Below are positions 32,511-42,224 of a stretch of 49,118 nt of DNA, in pieces. The stretch comes from Liquorilactobacillus vini DSM 20605 (lineage in GTDB: Bacteria > Bacillota > Bacilli > Lactobacillales > Lactobacillaceae). Position 1 is the stretch's first letter. Every line of letters starts with the position of its first letter. Position numbers and translations under genes: made by a program. The notes under the pieces were generated by a model. That model saw nothing but the letters and a program-made list of their open reading frames with translations, was not told the origin of the DNA and ran no database searches. Where the stretch lies: assembly GCF_000255495.1 (NCBI RefSeq), contig NZ_AHYZ01000079.1:1-49118 (forward strand), in the 5' to 3' direction.

Positions 32511-32539
32511 ATTATAATTGCAATCGTTTGCATATTCAA
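32511..32539 (-). promoter_or_regulatory. Maltose phosphorylase promoter with LacI-type operator
   Basis: On the minus strand TTGAAT (32534-32539), a 17-base spacer and TATAAT (32511-32516). The spacer contains GCAAACGATTGC (32520-32531), a LacI/GalR-type operator probably bound by the LacI-family regulator encoded next. Confidence 0.72.
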
Positions 32540-32746
32540 GCGTAATTAGTTGAATTTTATTTAATTTAGCAAATAGTTAACTCACTTATCTGGCAAAAAA
32601 AAATTATATAACATCAATTACCTATTATCAAAAATTTTTAAACCGCAAATAAAATTTAAAAATTTACCTTACATTTTTAGTTACTATTATTTTTAACTTG
32701 GAAGGTTCCAACTAGAAATATCAAAAGTATTGCTAGTTTTAAATTC

Positions 32747-33757
32747 TTAATTGCGGGTTGAGTTTCTCTCAATAATCTGATGATCAACAATCAAAGAAAA
32801 ATTAGGCTCCTGATTCGCTAATCCAAGCGCTAATAAGGCTGCCCTTTCACCTAATTGCAATGGAAAAACTTCAACTGATGTCAAAGAAGGATGTGAGATC
32901 CGGGAAAAAATTGAATTATTGAAACAAATGATTCCGTAATTTGTTTGATGAGCTATTGACGAGCTTTTTAACAGTTGCTGCAAACGAATGCCCACTGTAT
33001 CGTCACAAGCAACAAAACCATTGACTTGCGAATCATTCTTTAAGAGTTGTTGAAAGGCCTGCCGATTATAGAGATAATCATCCAATTTCAGTTTTAAGCA
33101 GAGTAGTTGCTCAGACGTCTGTTGGTCAACCACTTGCTTGACACCTAAATAACGATCATTTTGGACGACTTGTCTCAAGTCAGTATAAACATAAGCCAAT
33201 TTATTAAAATGCCGTCCCAATAAAAAGTTAGCTGCATCTGAACCGGCTTGCAGATTATCATTATCAACAAATTTAAGGTTTCTTTCCCGTTTATCACTTG
33301 GTTTGCCAATCAATACACAGTTAATTCCTGGTTGATCACTCACATAATTCAACACTGGATCTTGCTGACTGGAATAAGTAAAAATAAAGTTCTTAATATT
33401 TCCGCGTTTAATCATCGATTGAACATTTTGCAGTAATTCTTGACTGGTTTTTCCAGCTGCTAATAAAACTAAGTAATCATGTTGGTTGCAAACTTGGGTA
33501 ATTCCCTGAATGATTTTTAAAAAGAATGGATCGTCTACCACGCGTTGCGAAGTCAATGGCAAAACGATTCCAACCATATTAGTTTTTTGGTTTGCTAAAT
33601 TTTGAGCCGTAAAATTAGGAGAATAATCTAATTTCTCCATTGCTGCTCGAACTCGAATTTTAGTTGGTTCACTGATTAATGGACTATCATGAATGACTCT
33701 TGAAGCCGTTGATGGTGACACTCCCGCTAAACGGGCAACATCCTTAATCGTTGCCAT
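32747..33757 (-). CDS. LacI-family transcriptional regulator (probable maltose regulator)
   Basis: A 336-residue regulator. The N-terminal helix-turn-helix is MATIKDVARLAGVSPSTASRV; the hinge region YSPNFTAQNLANQKTN leads into a periplasmic-binding-protein-like sugar domain. It lies directly upstream of and parallel to maltose phosphorylase-pgmB, whose promoter has a GCAAACGATTGC operator, so it is most likely a MalR-type repressor. Effector unknown. ATG follows AGGAGG; GTTTGC recurs next to that site and may be an autoregulatory half-site. Confidence 0.88.
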   Translation of the reverse strand: MATIKDVARLAGVSPSTASRVIHDSPLISEPTKIRVRAAMEKLDYSPNFTAQNLANQKTNMVGIVLPLTSQRVVDDPFFLKIIQGITQVCNQHDYLVLLAAGKTSQELLQNVQSMIKRGNIKNFIFTYSSQQDPVLNYVSDQPGINCVLIGKPSDKRERNLKFVDNDNLQAGSDAANFLLGRHFNKLAYVYTDLRQVVQNDRYLGVKQVVDQQTSEQLLCLKLKLDDYLYNRQAFQQLLKNDSQVNGFVACDDTVGIRLQQLLKSSSIAHQTNYGIICFNNSIFSRISHPSLTSVEVFPLQLGERAALLALGLANQEPNFSLIVDHQIIERNSTRN

Positions 33758-33869
33758 TGCAAACGCCTCCTACTATAAATTTGTCGATCTTAGTCATTAT
33801 AGAATTTTTATTAAACCCTTTTCAAGCTATTTAAGAACTTTCCTTGCATCCTCAACTAAAAAAGGCCCT

Positions 33870-33914
33870 AAACTAAAACGACCGCCAAAAGTTATTTCAA
33901 CCTTAGCGATCGTT
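33870..33914 (-). terminator. Probable intrinsic terminator of gltBD
   Basis: On the minus strand AACGATCGCTAAGGTT pairs with AACTTTTGGCGGTCGTT using several G-T pairs, followed by a short TTTTAGTTT run. Confidence 0.55.
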
Positions 33915-33959
33915 CTAAATTAATTTATTTTGCCAAACAATTAGATTATTTTAATCCTG

Positions 33960-35384
33960 TTAAAGTTTAACTTCACATGACCGGGCAACCTGATCAGCTA
34001 CCATTCGACCTTCATGAATCCCCCAAATCACTAAACTTGGACCCCGTCGAGCGTCACCAGCAACATAAAGCTGATCTTGATTGGTTGTATAATCTTCATT
34101 GACTTTCTTAATGCCAAAAGCATCCATAATCGACTTTTGTGCTCCGGTAAAGCCCATCGCCAATAAAACTAGATCAACTGGCTGCTCCTGCTCAGTTCCT
34201 GGAATTGGTTTAAATAAGCGTACTTTGCTGGTCGTCATACTGGACAGCTGCCCATTTTGGCCCTTAAAACCGACTGCAGTTGCTTCATAAGTTGTTAAAT
34301 CTTTGCCAAACAGTTCTTGGGCTTCTTGCTGGCCATAACCCAATTTAGCAACCATCGGCCATTGTGGCCAAGGATTGCTTGCTAACCGCTTAGTTGGTGC
34401 TTGCCGGGTGATTTCCAGCTGCTTAATATCAGCAGCACCTTGTCGAACAGCAGTAGCGATACAGTCATTGCCGGTATCGCCACCACCGATCACGACTACT
34501 TTTTTGCCAGCTAATGCTTTGTTAGCTTGAGTTCCATCCTTCAACACCTGTTTCGTTGCTAAAGTCAGGAAATCAACTGCCTGCATGATTCCATTCAATT
34601 CGCGACCAGGAACCGCCAAATCGCGCGCTGCCCGAGCACCAATCGTCAAAATGATTCGTTGATACTGAGCTCGTAATTCCTCTGCCGTAATATCAACACC
34701 AACATTAGTATTGACAATAAACTTGATCCCGACAGCTTCCATCGTTGCAATTCGACGAGCAACAATCTCCTTTGGCAGCTTCATGTTGGGGATCCCATAC
34801 ATCGTTAAACCACCAGGACGATCATCACGTTCATAAACTGTAACATCAAAACCAAATTTATTTAATTGCCAAGCCGCAGACAACCCAGCTGGTCCGCTAC
34901 CGACAATGGCGACTTTGATCCCATTACGCTGCAGTGGCATCCCGCTGTCGATCACCCAGTCATGTTTGAATGCTTGTTCAATAATAAATCGTTCATTATC
35001 TTTGATCGTAATTCCCTGACCATTTAAAGCTTCATTACAAGCTACTTCACAAGGAGCCGGACAAACACGACCTGTAAATTCAGGTAATGGGTTAGTTTTT
35101 GTCAACCGTTCAAATGCTCGTTTATCTTCCTGGCGATAAACTAAATCATTCCATTCGGGGATCAAATTATCATTCGGACAGCCACTGACAGCTCGCCCTC
35201 CAGCATAAAAGAAACCAGCATGACAATGCGGTACACCGCAATTCATGCAGCGGGCAGCTTGGCGGCGGCGTTCTTCATCACTTAGCGGTCCTTGCATTTC
35301 TTTAAAGTCTTTGATGCGATCTTCAACCTTACGAAAGGGATTATTTACCCGCGGATATTTCATAAAACCAAATGGATCTGCCAT
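33960..35384 (-). CDS. gltD: Glutamate synthase small subunit
   Basis: A 474-residue FAD/NADPH subunit that delivers electrons to the large subunit for glutamate formation from glutamine and 2-oxoglutarate. The N-terminal Cys clusters that bind 4Fe-4S centres are present (ARCMNCGVPHCHAG, GCPNDN, CPAPCEVAC). FAD fold at GSGPAGLSAAW, NADPH fold at GGGDTGNDC. It follows gltB by 14 bases in one operon. Confidence 0.96.
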   Translation of the reverse strand: MADPFGFMKYPRVNNPFRKVEDRIKDFKEMQGPLSDEERRRQAARCMNCGVPHCHAGFFYAGGRAVSGCPNDNLIPEWNDLVYRQEDKRAFERLTKTNPLPEFTGRVCPAPCEVACNEALNGQGITIKDNERFIIEQAFKHDWVIDSGMPLQRNGIKVAIVGSGPAGLSAAWQLNKFGFDVTVYERDDRPGGLTMYGIPNMKLPKEIVARRIATMEAVGIKFIVNTNVGVDITAEELRAQYQRIILTIGARAARDLAVPGRELNGIMQAVDFLTLATKQVLKDGTQANKALAGKKVVVIGGGDTGNDCIATAVRQGAADIKQLEITRQAPTKRLASNPWPQWPMVAKLGYGQQEAQELFGKDLTTYEATAVGFKGQNGQLSSMTTSKVRLFKPIPGTEQEQPVDLVLLAMGFTGAQKSIMDAFGIKKVNEDYTTNQDQLYVAGDARRGPSLVIWGIHEGRMVADQVARSCEVKL

Positions 35385-35398
35385 CTTCGCTTTCCTCC

Positions 35399-38300
35399 CT
35401 ACTTCATGATCGTTGGCTGTGCACCAACAACGACATCAAATGCTTTTTGTTCTAATTCTGTTTTTGAAACTCCCTTGCCAGCGTATTTTGCCATAATTTC
35501 ATTGATTTTCCGATACTCTTTCGGATAAACTTTAACAAAATGCTGCTGCTCGGTTTCCCAATTATCTAATAAATATTTTGCTTTTAATGACGCTGTATAG
35601 TGATAATGCTTTTTAATCAATTCTAATAAAAGACGATCATCACCAGTTTCATTTAATTTGAAAAGTTCGATCATTTCTGGATTGCATTCTTCTGGGAAAT
35701 TGCCAGCTGGGTCATAAACATAGGCCAAACCGCCTGACATGCCAGCTCCAAAGTTACGACCAGTTGAACCCAAAATTACCGCAATTCCATCAGTCATATA
35801 TTCACAGCCATGATCACCGATTCCTTCAACAACGACTTGAGCACCTGAGTTTCGAACACAGAAACGTTCACCAGCACGGCCATTAAAGAAAGCCTCCCCA
35901 CCAGTTGCTCCAAAGCAGGCAACATTGCCAACGATTGGCGCATTGCTGTAAATTTGCTTAGCACTGGCAGGAGCTTTGACAATCAACCGGCCACCACTGA
36001 GGCCTTTGCCAACATAATCATTGGCTTCCCCAGTCAGTTCCAGTTCCAAGCCTTGAGTAATAAAGGCTCCGAAACTTTGACCAGCAACTCCAGTATATTC
36101 AAACTTCAAACGACCAGCTGGCAACCCATTATCACCAAAGCGTTGGGCGATCCAGCCTCCAATACGGGCTCCAACCGTCCGCATTCGATTATTGATTGGC
36201 TGTTTAATAACAATTTTCTTGCGACCGTTAATGGCTGCTTCAGCAAATTGGTTCAATTCTGGCCACTGATCTTTTGGCTTGAATGGATCCTCGGCTTTTC
36301 GCTGAATTCCCACTGAAGTTCCTAAGATTCTTGAAAAATCAAGTGATTTGGGTTTCCCTTTAGCAATGAAACGTGGTCGCAAGTTTTCAGTATGACCAAC
36401 TAATTCATCAACTGTCCGATAACCCAAAACCGCCATTTCTTCTCTTAAATCTTCTGCTAAAAAGCGCATGCAGTTTTTAATGTGTTCTGGCTTGCCGACA
36501 AAGAACTTCCGTAAGCCAGGATTTTGAGTGGCAATTCCGGTTGGACAAGTGTTTTTGCTGCAAACCCGCATCATGATACAGCCAATTGCTACTAACACTA
36601 ATGAAGCAAAACTGAACTCTTCAGCTCCTAGCATAATCGCAATTGCAATATCGCGACCGGTCATCAATTTACCATCCGTTTCCAAAGTTGTCCGCTGGCG
36701 CAAGTTATTAAGCGCCAACGTCTGATGAGTCTCAGCTAATCCCATTTCCCATGGCAAGCCAGCATCCCGAACTGAATTTCTTGGTGCCGCTCCAGTTCCA
36801 CCATCATAGCCACTAATAACAACCTTATCCGCACCTGACTTAACGACTCCAGTAGCAATCGTGCCAACTCCGGTGCTTGAAACTAATTTAACAGTAATTT
36901 TTGCAAATGGATTAACCTGTTTTAAATCATGGATCAGTTGTTTCAAATCTTCAATTGAGTAAATGTCATGATGCGGTGGCGGTGAAATTAACCGGACACC
37001 CGGAACTGATCCCCGAACTTCAGCAACCCAAGGAAAGTTTTTGCTGCCAGGCAACTGACCACCTTCACCAGGCTTGGCTCCTTGTGCCATTTTAATCTGA
37101 ATTTCTTCCGCACTCATTAAATATTCAGCGTTAACTCCAAAGCGGGCTGAAGCTACTTGCTTAATCTTGCTATTTAAGTTGCGGCCATCTGGTTGGGCCC
37201 TAAAACGAGAGCGATTCTCGCCGCCTTCACCGCTGTTGCTTTTAGCACCAAGTTCATTCATTGCCTGTGCAATACATTCATGGGCCTCTTTTGACAGGGC
37301 TCCGAAACTCATCGCACCAGCTTTAAAACGTTTGACAATCTGACTAACGGGTTCGACTTCACTTAGTGGAACTGCTGGCTGCGTTTGTTTAATGTCCCAT
37401 AAAGAACGAATAGTCGTTGGTGTTTCTAACTCTTCTTGATGCATTTCCTTAACATAGTCTTGATACATTTTGTAATCATCTGTCCGAACTGCTTGTTGGA
37501 ACTTATACATTGTTAATGGATTATATAAATGATGCTCGCCATCACGACGATATTTAAAACTCCCCCCTGAAGGCAGATCCTCATTGGCTTTTAAACCAAA
37601 AGCTCGTTGATAACGCTGCAAGTACTCTACTTCAATTTGATCTAAAGTTAATCCACCAATTCGGCTTTCAGTACCAGTAAAGTATTCATCAACTACTTTT
37701 TGTGAAAGACCCACCGCTTCAAACAGCTGAGCCCCTTGATAGCCAATAATTGTTGAAATCCCCATTCGGCTCATAACTTTGACGATCCCTTTTTCGGCCG
37801 CTTGACGATAGTTTTCCAATTTATCACCTAGGCCATAAGCTATCAAGGTTGTGTAAGCTCCATATGGATGAATTGCTGAAGCACCATAACCCAATAAAGT
37901 GGCAAAATGATGAACCTCACAAGCCTCGCCAGTATCAACAATGATTGAAACCAATTCGCGCTTGCTCTTGCGAACCAAATAATTATTCAATCCCGATACT
38001 GCTAATAAAACTGGGATGATCAATTTATCACGGGTTGCTTCACGATCAGTTAAAATAATCAAATTCGCACCATTATCGATTTGGTTTTCTGCCGCTTTGA
38101 ACATATCATCCAAAGCTTGTTCTAAACGATTGGTTCTTAAAACGTTATCGTAACAAATAGAAACTTCCGCCGCGTTGAATCCATATTTTCCATTTAAGTG
38201 CCGCAACTTTTCATAATCTGAAGAAGTCAATAAAGGCGAATCTAACTTGATTTTTTTAGCATTAATCGGTGTATCAGCTGTAATATCGCCATCAGCTCCC

Positions 38301-39868
38301 AAAAACATTTCGGTTCCGATCACTAATTTTTCACGAATCGCATCAATCGGTGGATTAGTAACTTGGGCAAATTGTTGTTTAAAGTAAGTGAACAGTGATT
38401 GCGGCTTTTGGCTTAAAACAGACAATGGTGAATCATACCCCATTGAAATAACTGGTTCTTCACCAGTTTTAGCCATTGGGATCAAGGCATCTTGAATAAC
38501 ATCTTCTGTATAACCATGTCGTCGCCAAAGCGTCTTCAGGGCATTAGCTGAAATATTTTCATCAACATCTGCTTCAGGCAGGTCAGCTAGCGTTAATTGT
38601 TCATCCTTTAGCCACTGACCATAAGGATGTAAATTGGCATAATGTTCTTTGATTTCAGCAGTTCGATAAAATTTCCCTTGACTGGTATCAACTAAAATCA
38701 TATCAGCTGGTCCTAAGATCCCTTTATCAAGAATATCAGCAGGATTAACATCATAGACACCTGATTCCGAAGCAACAATCAAAAAATTGCCCTTGACTAA
38801 CTGATAACGTGATGGACGCAAGCCATTTCGATCCAAAGCTGCTCCAACTTGGATACCATCAGTAAAACACAACGCGGCTGGCCCATCCCATGGTGCAATA
38901 AAACTTGAACTATATTCATCAAAGGCGCGCTGCTTAGCTGTTAGCTTGGTTCCTTCACCCCAAGCCTCTGGCAACATCATCAACAAAATTTGTGGAATAC
39001 TGCGTCCATGGCGATATAAATATTCTAGACAGTTTTCTAATTTTGCTGAATCAGAATCATCTTCATTGTAAATTTCAATATTGTGACTGACCATCCAATT
39101 TTCAGCTCGTTTTAGGGTATTGATTTCTCCGTTATGAGCCAAGAATCTAAATGGTTGAGCACGTTCCCAACTTGGAAAAGTATTGGTAGAAAAGCGGGAA
39201 TGGATTAAAGCAATTGCAGCTTCCATGGTTGGTTGATGCAAATCGGGGTAAAATTCGCCAACTTGGTAGGCATGCAGCATTCCTTTATAACATAAAGTTC
39301 GACTCGAAAGACTGACAATTCCAAATTCTTCAGCTGAGAAAGTCTTCTCTAAATGACGACGCAAAAGATAAAGTGCATCTTCAAATTTTCGACCAGCTAA
39401 CACATCAACCGGCTTTTTAATAATGACTTGAGCAAATCCTGGCATTGCTTTTTGAGCAGTGGGACCACAACTTTCATAAACATATGGTACATCCCGCACA
39501 GCAAGGACTCCAAAACCTGCCTGTCGAATTTCATCAGTTACTGATTGCAACATTGCTTGTTTTTTATTTTCTTGCTGTGGCAAAAACAGCATGCCAATTG
39601 CATATTCTCCCAGTGGCGGTAATTCAAATTCTTGTCGCTGAGCATACTCCCTGAAAAACTTATCCGGCATTGAAATTAAAATGCCTGCTCCATCGCCGGT
39701 GTCAGGTTCAGCTCCGGTCCCACCACGATGATTCATCCGTCGTAACATGGTTAAAGCACGCTCAACTAATTCATGGCTGGTTTTACCATCAATTTGAGTA
39801 ATAAAACCCATCCCACAAGCGTCATGTTCAAAAGCCGGACTATACATCGTCTTTTTTTTGGTTTCCAT
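35399..39868 (-). CDS. gltB: Glutamate synthase large subunit
   Basis: A 1489-residue multidomain enzyme. Residues 1-17 are a propeptide; cleavage would expose Cys18 (in DACGMGF), the amidotransferase nucleophile. Then come the class II glutaminase domain (to about 430), a central domain, the FMN-binding synthase barrel (about 820-1200) with the 3Fe-4S cysteines in CIMMRVCSKNTCPTG, and a C-terminal GXGXG repeat domain. Length is full. ATG 39868 has AAGGTGGGG upstream; the frame opens at 39892 without support. Complete GOGAT is uncommon in lactobacilli, many of which need glutamate. Confidence 0.96.
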   Translation of the reverse strand: METKKKTMYSPAFEHDACGMGFITQIDGKTSHELVERALTMLRRMNHRGGTGAEPDTGDGAGILISMPDKFFREYAQRQEFELPPLGEYAIGMLFLPQQENKKQAMLQSVTDEIRQAGFGVLAVRDVPYVYESCGPTAQKAMPGFAQVIIKKPVDVLAGRKFEDALYLLRRHLEKTFSAEEFGIVSLSSRTLCYKGMLHAYQVGEFYPDLHQPTMEAAIALIHSRFSTNTFPSWERAQPFRFLAHNGEINTLKRAENWMVSHNIEIYNEDDSDSAKLENCLEYLYRHGRSIPQILLMMLPEAWGEGTKLTAKQRAFDEYSSSFIAPWDGPAALCFTDGIQVGAALDRNGLRPSRYQLVKGNFLIVASESGVYDVNPADILDKGILGPADMILVDTSQGKFYRTAEIKEHYANLHPYGQWLKDEQLTLADLPEADVDENISANALKTLWRRHGYTEDVIQDALIPMAKTGEEPVISMGYDSPLSVLSQKPQSLFTYFKQQFAQVTNPPIDAIREKLVIGTEMFLGADGDITADTPINAKKIKLDSPLLTSSDYEKLRHLNGKYGFNAAEVSICYDNVLRTNRLEQALDDMFKAAENQIDNGANLIILTDREATRDKLIIPVLLAVSGLNNYLVRKSKRELVSIIVDTGEACEVHHFATLLGYGASAIHPYGAYTTLIAYGLGDKLENYRQAAEKGIVKVMSRMGISTIIGYQGAQLFEAVGLSQKVVDEYFTGTESRIGGLTLDQIEVEYLQRYQRAFGLKANEDLPSGGSFKYRRDGEHHLYNPLTMYKFQQAVRTDDYKMYQDYVKEMHQEELETPTTIRSLWDIKQTQPAVPLSEVEPVSQIVKRFKAGAMSFGALSKEAHECIAQAMNELGAKSNSGEGGENRSRFRAQPDGRNLNSKIKQVASARFGVNAEYLMSAEEIQIKMAQGAKPGEGGQLPGSKNFPWVAEVRGSVPGVRLISPPPHHDIYSIEDLKQLIHDLKQVNPFAKITVKLVSSTGVGTIATGVVKSGADKVVISGYDGGTGAAPRNSVRDAGLPWEMGLAETHQTLALNNLRQRTTLETDGKLMTGRDIAIAIMLGAEEFSFASLVLVAIGCIMMRVCSKNTCPTGIATQNPGLRKFFVGKPEHIKNCMRFLAEDLREEMAVLGYRTVDELVGHTENLRPRFIAKGKPKSLDFSRILGTSVGIQRKAEDPFKPKDQWPELNQFAEAAINGRKKIVIKQPINNRMRTVGARIGGWIAQRFGDNGLPAGRLKFEYTGVAGQSFGAFITQGLELELTGEANDYVGKGLSGGRLIVKAPASAKQIYSNAPIVGNVACFGATGGEAFFNGRAGERFCVRNSGAQVVVEGIGDHGCEYMTDGIAVILGSTGRNFGAGMSGGLAYVYDPAGNFPEECNPEMIELFKLNETGDDRLLLELIKKHYHYTASLKAKYLLDNWETEQQHFVKVYPKEYRKINEIMAKYAGKGVSKTELEQKAFDVVVGAQPTIMK

Positions 39869-40114
39869 TGTTATTCCCCACCTTATTTGCAAAAAATGCC
39901 ACCAGACATCAAGATAACCCGAACATTATAAAATAAAAGATTCTTAAAAATTGTCTAATGTTCTTTTAATTTTAGTGGTAGATTCAGAAAATAACAAGAT
40001 GATGGAGTAAATTCTTTGGAAACTAAAGAATTTAAGCGCTAATAGTTTGTTATTTTACGTGAAAGTCCCTAGAATTTGCCTTTAAGCTGACATCAGCTTC
40101 CTAGTTTTGTTAAC
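39869..40114. other. gltB upstream region with two dyads
   Basis: No gene. On the minus strand there is a possible -10 TATAAT at 39925-39930 without a clear -35. A perfect 10-bp inverted repeat TAAATTCTTT/AAAGAATTTA with a 7-base loop lies at 40008-40034, and a perfect AAGCTGA-CA-TCAGCTT dyad at 40084-40099. Either could be an operator for nitrogen or glutamate control; no regulator is known here. Confidence 0.4.
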
Positions 40115-40165
40115 TAAAAAAACACGCAGCTTGATCTGACTCTAAAGAGATCAAAAACCGCGTGT
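40115..40165 (-). terminator. Intrinsic terminator of the nucleoside transporter operon
   Basis: On the minus strand ACACGCGG...TTGATCT pairs with AGATCAAGCTGCGTGT, followed by seven Ts. Confidence 0.88.
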
Positions 40166-40174
40166 CATAAAAAA

Positions 40175-41134
40175 CTATTTGCTTTTAATGTAGTTTTGTC
40201 CATCAGCTGCAGGTGCAACTGCCTTACCTAAGAAAATTACTAACACAACAATTGTAATCGCATATGGCGCAATCTGGAACCAAACTGAATTGACATGTGC
40301 CAAGAATGGAACATATCCGCCGATAATTGGCAAACTCTGCGCAAGGCCAAAGAAGATAGCAGCAGCTGTTGCCCCTAATGGATTCCATTTACCAAAGATC
40401 ATCGCTGCTAATGACATGAAACCTTGACCAGAAATCGTGCTGACAGAAAAGTTCAAAGTAATCGATTGTGCCATGACGGCTCCACCAATGCCGCCTAAAA
40501 AGCCAGAAATTAAAACTCCCAAATAACGATACTCAGCAACATTGATTCCTAACGTATCGGCCGCAACTGGATTTTCTCCGACTGACCGCAAGCGTAACCC
40601 GATATTCGTTCGATATAAAAAATACCAGCCGATAATTCCAACGATAATTGCCAAATAAGCAACTAACGATGTATGGGTAAACAACATTTTACCTAATAAT
40701 GGGATTTTCGATAATCCTGGAAAAGTAAAGGTTCCCATACTTTGATCAATAATTGGTGTCTGGCCTTTACCATTATAAAAAATTCGGGTCAAGAAGACAC
40801 ACAATGCTGGTGCAAGCATATTCAAAACCGTTCCACTAATGATATGATCTGCGCGAAAATTGATCGTCGCCACTGCATGCAGCAGTGAAAATAATAGCCC
40901 GAATACTGCGCCAATCAGCAATGATATCCATGGGGTAGCCGCTCCAAAAATTTTAGCACAAAATAAATTAAAAACCGTACTGCTAAATGCCCCAACGATC
41001 ATCATACCTTCAAGGCCAACATTAACAATTCCACTATGTTCTGAAAAAGCTCCCCCTAACGCAGTAAAAATCAGCGGAGCAGCATAAATCAAAGTTGTTG
41101 AAAAAACTGTCATTAAAACCGTTGAAAAGCTCAT
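40175..41134 (-). CDS. Nucleoside ABC transporter permease 2 (NupQ/BmpC-like)
   Basis: A 319-residue permease with about eight to nine helices of the BPD_transp_2 family. The stretch HSGIVNVGLEGMM and GENPVAADTLGIN are typical of the second permease of BMP-dependent nucleoside importers. It starts two bases after the stop of the other permease. Last gene of the bmpA-ATPase-permease-permease set. Confidence 0.9.
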   Translation of the reverse strand: MSFSTVLMTVFSTTLIYAAPLIFTALGGAFSEHSGIVNVGLEGMMIVGAFSSTVFNLFCAKIFGAATPWISLLIGAVFGLLFSLLHAVATINFRADHIISGTVLNMLAPALCVFLTRIFYNGKGQTPIIDQSMGTFTFPGLSKIPLLGKMLFTHTSLVAYLAIIVGIIGWYFLYRTNIGLRLRSVGENPVAADTLGINVAEYRYLGVLISGFLGGIGGAVMAQSITLNFSVSTISGQGFMSLAAMIFGKWNPLGATAAAIFFGLAQSLPIIGGYVPFLAHVNSVWFQIAPYAITIVVLVIFLGKAVAPAADGQNYIKSK

Positions 41135-41135
41135 T

Positions 41136-42212
41136 TTATCTGCCCCCTTCGCTTAGCTTGGTTTGAGCATGGTGTCTTTTCTTAGCTAGCAACCACTCAA
41201 ATAGATACTTGATGCCCACAAAAAAGATAATTGAAGCAATCACAATATCAACAATTTCACTCGGGGTATTTGAATAAACAGAAATACTTAGACCGCCTAT
41301 CTGCAAAGCTGAAAATAGCAAAGCAGCAAAAATAATTCCAAACGGATTCTCACTTGCTAATAAAGCAACCGCCATCCCATTAAAGCCAACATCAGGTAAA
41401 TTGTTTGAGACCGAAATGTTCTGAAAATTTCCTAAACCATCAATTGCGCCACCTAAACCAGCTAGCAATCCAGAAATCAGCATAGCAACAATAATTGTTT
41501 GCTTGACATTGACCCCCGCATAACGGGAAGCAGTCTCGTTAATTCCAACTGCCTTGATTTCAAAACCAGAATTAGTTTTATTAAAGTATAGCCAAACTAG
41601 GACAACTACGACTAAAGCAATAAAGAAGCCCCAATTAAATGTTGAATTGTTTGTAATTGATTTTAAAAATGGCGTATTCAAACTGGCTTTAGCAACAATA
41701 TTGGGCGAAGAGTCATTGCCCTTTTTGGCTAGCCAACTTCTAATTGCGTAATTAATGAAGTATAACGAAATATAATTTAACATAATCGTCGTAATAACCT
41801 CACTGGTACCAAAGTATGCCCGTAAAACTCCTGCAATCATTGACCAAATGCCACCTAAAATTGCGCCGCATAATAAAGAACCAATAATCAAAATCAGCCC
41901 AGGTAAATGGGGAAATGCCAAGGCAAAACTAATTCCTCCAAACCAGCCAAATAAATATTGACCAGGACCACCAATATTAAAGAAACCAGCTTTGCTAGCA
42001 ACTGCAAAGCCTAACGCCGTTAAAATCAAGGGCGTCATATTACGAAGTGTCTCCCCAATCGAATAAATGTCTCCCAGCGAGCCAATAAACAAATTAATAT
42101 AATTTTGTAACGGATCATAACCAAAAATCAGCATGACAATCGCACCAACCAAAAATCCAGCAATTACTGACAGCAGCGGGATCATTAAACCCTTCAAAGA
42201 TTTAATCTGCAT
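41136..42212 (-). CDS. Nucleoside ABC transporter permease 1 (NupP/BmpB-like)
   Basis: A 358-residue integral membrane protein of the BPD_transp_2 family with about ten helices. GFFNIGGPGQYLFG and the EAA-like AVGINETASRYAGVN are characteristic. It pairs with the following permease to form the channel of a BMP-type nucleoside importer. It starts 12 bases after the ATPase gene. Confidence 0.9.
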   Translation of the reverse strand: MQIKSLKGLMIPLLSVIAGFLVGAIVMLIFGYDPLQNYINLFIGSLGDIYSIGETLRNMTPLILTALGFAVASKAGFFNIGGPGQYLFGWFGGISFALAFPHLPGLILIIGSLLCGAILGGIWSMIAGVLRAYFGTSEVITTIMLNYISLYFINYAIRSWLAKKGNDSSPNIVAKASLNTPFLKSITNNSTFNWGFFIALVVVVLVWLYFNKTNSGFEIKAVGINETASRYAGVNVKQTIIVAMLISGLLAGLGGAIDGLGNFQNISVSNNLPDVGFNGMAVALLASENPFGIIFAALLFSALQIGGLSISVYSNTPSEIVDIVIASIIFFVGIKYLFEWLLAKKRHHAQTKLSEGGR

Positions 42213-42224
42213 AATTTCTCTCCT

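Noticed and set aside
35954..36316. Plus-strand open frame of 120 codons
   Set aside because: Antisense to the gltB C-terminal domain, which is clearly the real gene.
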